Below, piece after piece: positions 1 through 5,269 of a stretch of 6,611 nucleotides of DNA. The notes beneath the pieces are model-generated. The model did not search any database. It had not been told where the DNA came from and saw only the letters and a list, made by a program, of their open reading frames with translations. Origin of the DNA: Lachnospiraceae bacterium (GTDB taxonomy: Bacteria > Bacillota > Clostridia > Lachnospirales > Lachnospiraceae); assembly GCA_009787745.1 (NCBI GenBank), contig WQST01000062.1, positions 4,651 through 11,261 of the forward strand, given 5' to 3'. Both the position numbers and the translations under genes were made by a program. The stretch's first letter is position 1. Every line of letters starts with the position of its first letter.

Positions 1-127
1 CTTCGGGCGCAGTCACTATTTCTTGCCCATTATTTTCTTCCGGCTGCGGTTCCGCATCGTTATTACCACATGCTGAGAGTGTGAATGTCAGTAATAATGA
101 AAGGGCGAATATCAATGTTTTTTTCAT
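1..127 (-). CDS. Lipoprotein, N-terminal part (runs off left edge)
   Basis: The first 42 codons of a minus-strand gene start with ATG at 127. The leader is MKKTLIFALSLLLTFTLSAC: two lysines, a hydrophobic stretch at about residues 5-17, then a lipobox LSAC whose C20 would be lipidated after signal peptidase II cleavage. Past C20 the visible chain is acidic and rich in Asn, Glu, Pro and Gln, as in the flexible tether of many Gram-positive lipoproteins. A good ribosome site, AGGAGA, sits just upstream (about 135-140). The gene follows fakA by 35 bp with no hairpin between, so it is probably the third gene of the yloU-fakA operon. The functional domain lies outside the window, so substrate-binding protein, enzyme and adhesin are all possible. 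That it is an exported lipoprotein is well supported; its function is unknown. Confidence 0.85.
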   Translation of the reverse strand, partial: MKKTLIFALSLLLTFTLSACGNNDAEPQPEENNGQEIVTAPE

Positions 128-162
128 GCGTGTCTCTCCTGATTGGTTTATTTGTTGCGCAT

Positions 163-1800
163 CTACTCAACGGATATAATGTAATAGTAGATTGGTTGGC
201 CGCCGTATTGAAGTTCAATGTCATGGCGGGAATATTTGTCTTTAATCCGCTCTTTCATGGCTAAAGCCGTTTGTTCTTCGATATCTTCACCATAATAAAT
301 GCTGATAAGTTCATTGCTGTCGTCAGCCATTTGGGTAATCATTTCAAAAGTCACATCATTAATATGTGTTCCGACCGAGCAAATGCCGTCGTCATTGATA
401 CCCATATAATCGCCTTGTTTTATCTCTTTATCATCGATCATCGTATCACGGACGGCATAAGTTACCTGTCCTGTTTTAACGCCTTTAAGCTCTTCACTCA
501 TGTTGGCAGTATTTTCATCAATCCCTAAATCAGGGACGAAATTAATTATCGCGGTGATTCCTTGCGGAACGGTTTTCGTCGGGATAACGATAATCTTCTT
601 ATCATTAACCAAGGTCGCCGCCTGATTCGCCGCCAGAATTATATTTTTATTATTCGGTAAAATATAGATATTGTCGGCATTTACATGGCTAATGGCATTG
701 AGCATATCTTCGGTACTGGGGTTCATCGTCTGACCGCCTTCGATCAGATAATCGACGCCTAAGCCGGTAAAAATTTCATTGATTCCCGCGCCAACCGATA
801 CCGCGATAAAACCGACTTCCTTACGCGGCATATCTTTGCCGGCATCTTTTCCTTCATTAAACAAAGTTTCCTGATGTTCCAGGCGCATATTATCGATTTT
901 TATATTCGACAGCGCACCATATTTAAGCGCTTTTTGGAGCGCTAACCCGGGGTCGTTTGTATGAACATGAACTTTTATCAGGTCGTCGTCAGCAACAACG
1001 ACAATCGAATCACCGATTGATTCCAGATATGATTTATAGTCAAGCTCCTGCTTGATATTAAAGTGTCTGGTCAGCATGATGATAAATTCGGTACAATAGC
1101 CGAATTTGATATCTATCTCGGCTTTCGCATCGGTTTTCGGCTTCATCGTGGGTTTGGCACTGATTGTTAAATCCAGTTCTTTCCCCATGAAGATATCAAA
1201 GGCACCTTTTAAGACTTCCATCAGCCCTTGACCGCCCGAGTCAACAACCCCTGCTTGCTTAAGCACCGGCAGAAGGTCAGGGGTTTTGAGCAGTACTTCG
1301 TCGGCGTGTTTAATGACTTCGTCAAGGAACTTCGCCATATCTTTTACGCCTTCATTAATTAGCGCACGACCCTTCTCGGATGCACCTCTGGCGACCGTCA
1401 AAATCGTCCCTTCTTTGGGCTTCATAACCGCTTTATAAGCTGTTTCAACGGCTTTTTCCATTGCATCGGCCAAAACATTAACGGTTATTTCATCGTAGTC
1501 ACGGACGACATTCGTAAATCCTCTGAATAACTGCGACAAAATCACTCCCGAGTTACCTCTGGCGCCGCGCAGTGAACCTGATGATATCGCTTTACAGACT
1601 GATGCCATATCGGGATCTTTAAGGGCGACGACTTCCCCTGCCGCCGACATAATCGTAAGGGTCATATTCGTTCCGGTATCACCGTCAGGAACGGGGAAAA
1701 CATTTAGTTCATTAATCCATTCTTTACTTACTTCCAGCTTTTTAGCCCCGGCAATAAACATTTGTGAAAGCAGGGCGGCATTGATTGTATTATGTGCCAC
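163..1800 (-). CDS. fakA: Fatty acid kinase subunit FakA (DAK2/YloV family)
   Basis: FakA phosphorylates fatty acids held by a FakB (DegV-family) partner, giving acyl-phosphate for phospholipid synthesis; it acts in the cytoplasm. With the GTG start at 1800 the protein has 545 residues, close to the roughly 550 usual for YloV/FakA. The N-terminal DhaL/DAK2 kinase domain (about 1-200) shows NVFPVPDGDTGTNM at 33-46, with the magnesium-binding aspartates D39 and D41, and a downstream LRGARGNSGVILSQ nucleotide loop. The middle region has the family signature KVHVHTNDPG. The C-terminal domain ends in GGQPIYYYIISVE, typical of the family. The frame stays open to a TTG at 1821, but AAGGAGGAGAG (1807-1817) is correctly spaced only for the GTG. 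This site overlaps the yloU stop codon, so translation is probably coupled. No fakB gene is in the window, which is normal because fakB genes are often unlinked. Confidence 0.95.
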   Translation of the reverse strand: MAHNTINAALLSQMFIAGAKKLEVSKEWINELNVFPVPDGDTGTNMTLTIMSAAGEVVALKDPDMASVCKAISSGSLRGARGNSGVILSQLFRGFTNVVRDYDEITVNVLADAMEKAVETAYKAVMKPKEGTILTVARGASEKGRALINEGVKDMAKFLDEVIKHADEVLLKTPDLLPVLKQAGVVDSGGQGLMEVLKGAFDIFMGKELDLTISAKPTMKPKTDAKAEIDIKFGYCTEFIIMLTRHFNIKQELDYKSYLESIGDSIVVVADDDLIKVHVHTNDPGLALQKALKYGALSNIKIDNMRLEHQETLFNEGKDAGKDMPRKEVGFIAVSVGAGINEIFTGLGVDYLIEGGQTMNPSTEDMLNAISHVNADNIYILPNNKNIILAANQAATLVNDKKIIVIPTKTVPQGITAIINFVPDLGIDENTANMSEELKGVKTGQVTYAVRDTMIDDKEIKQGDYMGINDDGICSVGTHINDVTFEMITQMADDSNELISIYYGEDIEEQTALAMKERIKDKYSRHDIELQYGGQPIYYYIISVE

Positions 1801-1806
1801 GAAACT

Positions 1807-1817
1807 CTCCTCCTTAA
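1807..1817 (-). promoter_or_regulatory. Ribosome binding site of fakA, overlapping the yloU stop
   Basis: On the minus strand the stop codon of yloU and the ribosome site of fakA are fused: TAAGGAGGAGAG. The GTG start of fakA follows after a short spacer. This decides the fakA start at 1800 rather than the in-frame TTG at 1821, which lies upstream of the ribosome site and inside yloU. Confidence 0.85.
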
Positions 1818-2173
1818 TCAATCACTCTCACACCTTCAACAAAGATGTTTATTTTTTCGACGGTAATCCCGGTAAATTCCTCAACCCGGTATTTGACATT
1901 GCTGACAAGGTTTTCGGAGACCGCGAGAATACTGACTCCGTATGAAACGATCACATGAAAATCCAGAGTCAATTTATTATTATTGATTCTGACATGGATT
2001 CCTCTGGTCATACTGTCGATTTTAAGTAGTTTTACCAGACCGTCGCGGACATTGATTCCTGCCATCCCAACGATTCCGAAACATTCATTCGCAACCGATC
2101 CGGCATATTGTGCGATTACTTCATTATCAATCCGAATACTACCCATATGTGTATTAATCGAAGAAGCTTTCAT
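1814..2173 (-). CDS. yloU: Asp23/Gls24 family envelope-stress protein (YloU type)
   Basis: A 119-residue protein of the Asp23/Gls24 (DUF322) family. The whole chain is the domain: an N-terminal segment with GSIRIDNEVIAQYAGSVANEC, the central GIVGMAG, and a C-terminal half with alternating hydrophobic strands ending in VEKINIFVEGVRVID. No membrane segment or signal peptide is visible. In staphylococci Asp23 is a membrane-associated protein anchored by AmaP and linked to cell-wall stress; the YloU branch next to fakA is conserved across Firmicutes, but its exact role is not established. The ATG at 2173 has a strong site, AAGGAGG (2179-2185), five bases away. The gene is first in a leftward operon with fakA and opposes rpmB across a 223-bp promoter region. 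The family call is firm and the biochemical role is open. Confidence 0.9.
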   Translation of the reverse strand: MKASSINTHMGSIRIDNEVIAQYAGSVANECFGIVGMAGINVRDGLVKLLKIDSMTRGIHVRINNNKLTLDFHVIVSYGVSILAVSENLVSNVKYRVEEFTGITVEKINIFVEGVRVID

Positions 2174-2220
2174 ACTTTCCTCCTTAAATTATAATAAAAA
2201 TGCTGTTACGTAAAATTTCC

Positions 2221-2248
2221 AAAAGTGTTGCCGCCAGGCGACACTTTT
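2221..2248 (-). promoter_or_regulatory. Hairpin in the predicted 5' leader of yloU
   Basis: The inverted repeat AAAAGTGT / ACACTTTT encloses a GCC / GGC inner stem and a four-base loop (2233-2236). Read on the plus strand the stem is 12 bp with one U-G wobble (2229/2240); on the minus strand that pair becomes an A-C mismatch. It lies just downstream of the likely yloU -10 box (2262-2267), so it would sit at the extreme 5' end of the yloU-fakA mRNA. No T-run follows directly on either strand apart from the stem's own Ts, so a simple terminator is less likely than an RNA-stabilising stem or a protein-binding palindrome. Confidence 0.5.
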
Positions 2249-2261
2249 AAAATCCATATTA

Positions 2262-2267
2262 ATTATA
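2262..2267 (-). promoter_or_regulatory. Candidate -10 box for the yloU-fakA operon
   Basis: A perfect TATAAT on the minus strand, with a poor -35 (TTTCTT-like) about 17 bp upstream. Transcription would start near 2255, about 80 bases before the yloU ATG. A TTGACA match lies further up on the minus strand (2314-2319), but the sequence 17 bp below it (TTTTAG) is a weak -10. It may mark a second start or be chance in AT-rich DNA. Confidence 0.45.
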
Positions 2268-2312
2268 ACCGTATTAATGTAAAAAAGAAACTAAAAAATT
2301 AGATTTTTTATC

Positions 2313-2356
2313 TTGTCAAAATTTTTCTTGCATTATATTATTGTTTCTGCTATTAT
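2313..2356 (+). promoter_or_regulatory. Candidate promoter(s) for rpmB
   Basis: TTGTCA (2313-2318) is followed after 17 bp by TATTAT (2336-2341), both 5 of 6 to the vegetative consensus. A second -10, TATTAT at 2351-2356, is preceded by TG-C and so forms an extended -10. Either would start rpmB mRNA 35-50 bases before its ATG. The -35 overlaps the TTGACA on the opposite strand, so divergent transcription from here may be mutually exclusive. Confidence 0.45.
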
Positions 2357-2396
2357 ATTACTGTTATGTTCAATTATTTACAATAGGAGGTGTGAA

Positions 2397-2582
2397 ATGG
2401 CTAAATGTGATATCTGTGGCAAAGGCGCTCATTTCGGCAATAATGTCAGCCATTCAAATATTAAAACCAAAAGAATGTGGAAATCCAATATCAAAAAGAT
2501 TAAATGCTTAGTCACGGGCGGCGCGAAAAGAAAGAATGTCTGCACTGTTTGTATGAAATCCGGTAAAGTGGAGAGAGCTTAA
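2397..2582 (+). CDS. rpmB: Large ribosomal subunit protein bL28, zinc-ribbon form
   Basis: A 61-residue basic protein of the 50S subunit, starting MAKCDICGKGAHFGNNVSHS, which is the standard bL28 opening, and continuing with the conserved SNIKTKR and the basic core. Two CxxC pairs, C4/C7 and C49/C52, mark it as the zinc-binding form; some bacteria also carry a cysteine-free paralogue for zinc limitation. The ATG at 2397 is chosen because AGGAGG lies six bases upstream (2385-2390) and the family begins with MAKC. The frame stays open to a TTG at 2313, but that stretch contains the promoter and is not family sequence. The gene stands alone and ends at the terminator that follows it. Confidence 0.97.
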   Translation: MAKCDICGKGAHFGNNVSHSNIKTKRMWKSNIKKIKCLVTGGAKRKNVCTVCMKSGKVERA

Positions 2583-2597
2583 GTTAACGGTATTGAC

Positions 2598-2631
2598 AGT
2601 TAAAAAAACGGCATTAGCCGTTTTTTTAACT
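2598..2631. terminator. Bidirectional intrinsic terminator between rpmB and the J-domain gene
   Basis: A perfect 15-bp stem with an ATTA loop (2613-2616). Its CGGC/GCCG core (2609-2612, 2617-2620) is flanked by seven As on one side and seven Ts on the other, so each strand reads as a GC stem followed by a U-run. It lies 16 bp past the rpmB stop and just past the stop of the convergent gene ending at 2640, and serves both. Confidence 0.92.
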
Positions 2632-2639
2632 TACTTATT

Positions 2640-3221
2640 TTATGCTTGTTTTCCGTAATCGTATTCATTGCGTCTTTTTTCATAATACTTATTAATAACC
2701 AGAACCATTTCATGGTCTCCCGCGACGTTGTCAGGGTGGAACATTTTAATTAAATCTTTGTAACGCTTCTTAAGCGACAACAGGCTTGAAACACCTCTGA
2801 ACAGATACTCAACGGTATCATAGCGGCCATAGCTGACTTCACGCATACCGGCTTCTTTTTCCGCCATGAAATGAAGGCGCTCTTTTTCTAATTTACGCTT
2901 ATCCATGTCAAGCTGGTTAAAACCGCTTTTGAGAATGTCCATCTTTTTTTCGAAAAATGCCAAGTCTTCTTTAAGCCTTGTTTTTTCACGAACCAGCTTT
3001 TGATTTAACTCTTTCATTTCTTCCTGAAACTGCTTGCGCTCAGCCACAAATTTCTGTTCGATTTGATGAACACTATTACGGGCGGCTTCGACGCGGATAT
3101 TTTCATTGAAAAGCCATGATTTTAGTTCATTAAGCTCATCCACAGTACCATATACAAGAATTTCTTCGACACTTTTATCCCCCGGATGCCCTTCATGCTT
3201 GTCCATTTTGATCGTATCCAT
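2640..3221 (-). CDS. Coiled-coil protein with C-terminal J domain
   Basis: A 193-residue soluble protein. Residues about 1-45 are of unrecognised type. Residues about 46-126 are highly charged and heptad-like (many Glu, Lys and Gln, little Pro or Gly), predicting a long coiled coil. Residues about 136-190 resemble a J domain: helix LLSLKKRYKDLIKMFHPD with the invariant H162-P163-D164, then a helix ending NKYYEKRRNEYD. J domains stimulate the ATPase of DnaK-type chaperones through HPD, so this may be a co-chaperone recruited through the coiled coil; client and partner are unknown. The ATG at 3221 has AGAAGGA upstream at good spacing; an in-frame ATG five codons later is a less likely start. 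It is last in the leftward operon, 23 bp after the small membrane gene. No dnaK, grpE or dnaJ is nearby. The domain call is good; the function is inference. Confidence 0.8.
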   Translation of the reverse strand: MDTIKMDKHEGHPGDKSVEEILVYGTVDELNELKSWLFNENIRVEAARNSVHQIEQKFVAERKQFQEEMKELNQKLVREKTRLKEDLAFFEKKMDILKSGFNQLDMDKRKLEKERLHFMAEKEAGMREVSYGRYDTVEYLFRGVSSLLSLKKRYKDLIKMFHPDNVAGDHEMVLVINKYYEKRRNEYDYGKQA

Positions 3222-3244
3222 AGATTTTATCCTTCTAAAACTAT

Positions 3245-3400
3245 TTACTTTATGCTGCTAAAGTAAAAATTATAACCGATTAATAACAATAACGAAATAA
3301 TAATTAAAGCAACGAACCGGTTGACTAAAAAAAACATCACCAACATGCCGACAGCTATCCAAAACGCGATAAACCCAATCATCTTTTGCTTATTGCGCAT
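3245..3400 (-). CDS. Small two-helix membrane protein (51 aa), unknown function
   Basis: A short gene on the minus strand: ATG at 3400, stop TAA at 3245-3247, 51 residues. It opens with a short basic head, MRNKQK. A first hydrophobic segment at about residues 8-25 (rich in Ile, Phe, Val and Met) is followed by the polar turn VNR and a second at about 29-41 onwards (LIIISLLLLIG), then the tail NFYFSSIK. A ribosome site, GGTGAGG, lies about five bases before the ATG. It sits 73 bp after gerW and 23 bp before the J-domain gene, all on one strand, which supports it as a genuine operon member. I do not recognise a named family. With a positive N-terminus and the central VNR, the topology could be a helical hairpin. 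It could anchor or regulate a neighbour, but nothing in the sequence shows that. Confidence 0.7.
   Translation of the reverse strand: MRNKQKMIGFIAFWIAVGMLVMFFLVNRFVALIIISLLLLIGYNFYFSSIK
3269..3274 (-). promoter_or_regulatory. Possible internal -10 box for the J-domain gene
   Basis: A perfect TATAAT on the minus strand, inside the end of the small membrane gene and about 48 bp upstream of the J-domain ATG. It shares the context CGGTTATAAT with the candidate yloU -10. No convincing -35 is present, so this may be coding chance. Confidence 0.25.
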
Positions 3401-3425
3401 TAAAACCTCACCGAAATCCTTTATT

Positions 3426-3434
3426 TATTCTATG
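3426..3434 (-). promoter_or_regulatory. Possible sporulation-type -10 (CATAnnnTA) before the small membrane gene
   Basis: The minus strand reads CATAGAATA, which fits the mother-cell sigma-E/sigma-K -10 pattern CATAnnnTA, and lies about 26 bp upstream of the small-gene ATG. The -35 region (GCATTA about 15 bp upstream) is only a loose match. The 73-bp gap after gerW has no clear terminator, so read-through is also possible. Weak evidence. Confidence 0.2.
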
Positions 3435-3473
3435 CGGTTCACCTGCGATTAATGCTTGACCCCGTAGTTTACG

Positions 3474-3866
3474 CTATTTATTCTCTTCAGGAAAAGCTAT
3501 TTCAACCGCTTCCTCATCAGCGATAATATCCTCTTTCGGCTTCGTAAACTTATCCACCAAATCGGGAATCATATCCAGTATCTTTGTGAGTGAATCCTGA
3601 TTACGAATATTCACAAGCTTCGTTTGCCCATCTTTGATGACCAGCACCGCACTGGGGGTCAGCTTGCCGCTGAACGCACCTGCTCCGCCGTTCTTCTTAT
3701 CCCCGGCACTGGCTCCGGCGGCGACGCCGAAAGTCATATCCATAAACGGCAGGATAATAGTATCTCCGATTCGGGTCGGTTCACCAACGATTGTTTTGGC
3801 TGACAGGACGGTGTTCATTCCTTTCATCAACGAATCGATTACTCCGTTAAAATTATTGTCTGCCAC
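3474..3866 (-). CDS. ytfJ: GerW family sporulation/germination protein (YtfJ)
   Basis: A 130-residue GerW/YtfJ protein. In Bacillus subtilis GerW is a forespore protein needed for normal spore germination; family members also occur in other Firmicutes and actinomycetes, so the family alone does not prove sporulation. The N-terminus MADNNFNGVIDSLMKGMNTVLSAKTIVGEPTRIGDTIILP is typical, followed by the Gly/Ala-rich segment GVAAGASAGDKKNGGAGAFSG and the strand PSAVLVIKDGQ. The C-terminal tail is acidic. There is no signal peptide or membrane segment. The start is a GTG at 3866, with GGGAGG about seven bases upstream. It lies 20 bp after ytfI, and the ytfI-ytfJ pairing is the order known in Bacillus, which supports both calls and suggests the two proteins work together at a membrane. 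Confidence 0.92.
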   Translation of the reverse strand: MADNNFNGVIDSLMKGMNTVLSAKTIVGEPTRIGDTIILPFMDMTFGVAAGASAGDKKNGGAGAFSGKLTPSAVLVIKDGQTKLVNIRNQDSLTKILDMIPDLVDKFTKPKEDIIADEEAVEIAFPEENK

Positions 3867-3886
3867 TAGATTTCCTCCCTTAAAGT

Positions 3887-4822
3887 CTAATCTTTGCGAA
3901 ACATTGCGATTACCTTGCGAATGTTCCTGTCACGGTATAGTCTAAATGCATTCCACAGAATTATCCAAGAGGTAACCCTGCCACGGATCAAAAAATCACC
4001 GTAAATAACTGAATTATCGAAATCGGGAATAACAATTATAGTTTTCCCGACATAGGGATATATAATACTATATATTTCTAAAATCTTCGCCAGCGACGCG
4101 GGGTCGCCTGTCCCGATGACGAGATTTAAGCGGAATACCTTCGGCATGATGCTTTTCAGGATTCGCTTAAGTTTCGTTACGCAAAGAGCCAGTGCCCTTT
4201 GACATTCTTCCGAATTCCATATCCCGATGTAATAATTAATCTCCGAAGTCAATTTCTCATATTGAGAGTTAGCATTTTTAATTTTAGCACAAAATTCCAA
4301 AATTGTTAAGCGGATTTTTTCAAAAAAGCTGATAATTTTTTCTTTTAGTGATTTAAAAAATGGAGTTTTGCTTGACTCTCCGGTGTTTTCGGTGCCGTCT
4401 GAGGCTGTTTCAACCTCTTCTTGCACGGATTCTTCTATCGTTAACGTTCTTATTTGACGCTCTTCTTTTCGCGATTTTTCTTTTTTGCCGTCTTCTTTCT
4501 TTTCGCCTGAGTCTTTTCCTTTATTTTTCTGTGTTTTCCTTAATTTCTTTTTTTCTTTCCGTTCCGAATTATAGATTGTAAAAAAAAGTAGTTTTACCTT
4601 TATCTGCGGCTTACCGGGATAAGTAAAAATTACCCTGACCAAGCGAAACAGCCAGCTGACACGGGCGTTTACGCAAATATATGCATCCATTCCTTCTTTG
4701 CGATACCCGTTTGCTTTATAAACAAACGGCACGAAAAGGACAAGTAACAAAAGCACGACTAAAGTACCAAGTATTACGAGTAAGGTAATTCCTATCACTT
4801 TTAAAATAGAAATAATAATCAT
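3887..4822 (-). CDS. ytfI: DUF2953 membrane-anchored protein (YtfI)
   Basis: A 311-residue protein. Residues about 4-35 form one long hydrophobic anchor (KVIGITLLVILGTLVVLLLL). Residues about 40-85 are a beta-rich segment. Residues about 86-160 are a Lys/Glu-rich, low-complexity linker with KKEDGKKEKSRKEER, probably disordered. The C-terminal part, including RLNLVIGTGDPASLAKILEIYS at 231-252 and GDFLIRGRVTSWIILWNAFRLYRD at 275-298, is the DUF2953 core. The role is not established; in Bacillus the gene pairs with gerW/ytfJ and is linked to sporulation. The ATG at 4822 overlaps the upstream stop as ATGA, so translation is probably coupled to the gene before it; only a weak AGGA lies upstream. 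The long charged linker is larger than I would expect, and its length may vary between species. Confidence 0.88.
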   Translation of the reverse strand: MIIISILKVIGITLLVILGTLVVLLLLVLFVPFVYKANGYRKEGMDAYICVNARVSWLFRLVRVIFTYPGKPQIKVKLLFFTIYNSERKEKKKLRKTQKNKGKDSGEKKEDGKKEKSRKEERQIRTLTIEESVQEEVETASDGTENTGESSKTPFFKSLKEKIISFFEKIRLTILEFCAKIKNANSQYEKLTSEINYYIGIWNSEECQRALALCVTKLKRILKSIMPKVFRLNLVIGTGDPASLAKILEIYSIIYPYVGKTIIVIPDFDNSVIYGDFLIRGRVTSWIILWNAFRLYRDRNIRKVIAMFRKD

Positions 4823-5148
4823 TCTTTAAGATCCTGCTTGATTTCTAACAAATAATTTTTTAGGTTCGCATCGCCTGTCGCTTCAAAGCACTCCGATACG
4901 ATTCCTTCAATGATTAAAAAAGCTTCTTCACGCCCTCCGGCGATTCCGACAACATACGGCTTCAGATGCTTTCGCAAAATCTTCTGCTTCAAAAAAGCGG
5001 CATGATAAAATTCAAGCTGATCGCTCCCTTCCGCTAAGGTAATAACAAAAATACTTAGCTGTCCGGCATTTACTTTCAGCTTCCATTTGACTTTCTCCGG
5101 ATTTTTAATTGATTCACCTATATATAGATGTTTATAGAATTTTATCAT
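4819..5148 (-). CDS. Conserved 109-residue protein of unknown function
   Basis: A 109-residue soluble protein opening MIKFYKHLYIGESIKNPEKVKWKL and containing ITLAEGSDQLEFYHAAFL and PYVVGIAGGREEAFLIIEGIVSE. The GIAGGREEA turn followed by a helix looks like a structured alpha/beta fold, but I know no named domain. I recall similar short proteins in Lachnospiraceae; that is memory, not a search. It has no signal peptide, membrane segment or obvious catalytic cluster. It is first in the operon and overlaps ytfI by 4 bp (ATGA), so it may act with YtfI/GerW. The ATG at 5148 lacks a clear ribosome site: the upstream bases AACTTCGAT are not purine-rich, and a TATAAT ends only nine bases before the ATG. 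Translation may therefore start on a nearly leaderless mRNA. Confidence 0.8.
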   Translation of the reverse strand: MIKFYKHLYIGESIKNPEKVKWKLKVNAGQLSIFVITLAEGSDQLEFYHAAFLKQKILRKHLKPYVVGIAGGREEAFLIIEGIVSECFEATGDANLKNYLLEIKQDLKE

Positions 5149-5157
5149 ATCGAAGTT

Positions 5158-5187
5158 ATTATAACATGATTTTATTTAGTTTTCCAA
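5158..5187 (-). promoter_or_regulatory. Candidate promoter of the ytfI-ytfJ operon, close to the start codon
   Basis: The minus strand has TATAAT (5158-5163), with TTGGAA (5182-5187), a 4-of-6 -35 match, 18 bp upstream. Transcription would start near 5148-5151, within three bases of the ATG at 5148, giving a leaderless or nearly leaderless mRNA. Confidence 0.45.
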
Positions 5188-5203
5188 GCAGAAAAATCGT
5201 TCG

Positions 5204-5232
5204 TTGCAAAAACGGCACGAATAAAGTATAGT
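5204..5232 (+). promoter_or_regulatory. Promoter of the HD-GYP gene
   Basis: TTGCAA (5204-5209), a 17-bp spacer, then TATAGT (5227-5232), 4 and 5 of 6 to the vegetative consensus. Transcription would start near 5239, about 30 bases before the ATG. The ribosome site AAAGG (5256-5260) lies nine bases before the ATG. An imperfect inverted repeat (TTCGT 5200-5204, ACGAA 5217-5221) surrounds the -35 and could be an operator, though it is short. Confidence 0.55.
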
Positions 5233-5269
5233 ATAGATATCAAATATTGATTCAGAAAGGTATCAGCCA

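Noticed and set aside
271..528. Open frame on the plus strand, about 85 codons
   Set aside because: It lies wholly opposite fakA, has no recognisable domain, and fakA is a firm call.
1801..1821. N-terminal extension of fakA to a TTG at 1821
   Set aside because: It would place the start before the AAGGAGGAGAG site and inside yloU; the GTG at 1800 is correctly spaced and gives the family-like N-terminus.
2206..2213. TTACGTAA palindrome in the yloU leader
   Set aside because: Eight bases, single copy, no second site; not enough to call an operator.
2292..2310. TAAAAAAT/ATTTTTTA inverted repeat
   Set aside because: It is pure AT with a three-base loop; expected by chance in this AT-rich promoter region and too weak for a terminator.
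2313..2396. Hydrophobic N-terminal extension of bL28 from a TTG
   Set aside because: The stretch holds the promoter and the AGGAGG site, and bL28 begins at MAKC; there is no ribosome site before the TTG.
3634..3945. Open frame on the plus strand opposite ytfJ
   Set aside because: Its Pro/Ala-rich product mirrors the Gly/Ala-rich GerW segment on the other strand; a shadow frame.
4360..4581. Plus-strand frame giving a Leu/Phe-rich, membrane-like peptide
   Set aside because: It is the complement of the Lys/Glu codons in the YtfI linker, which always read as Phe/Leu/Ser in reverse; not a real membrane protein.
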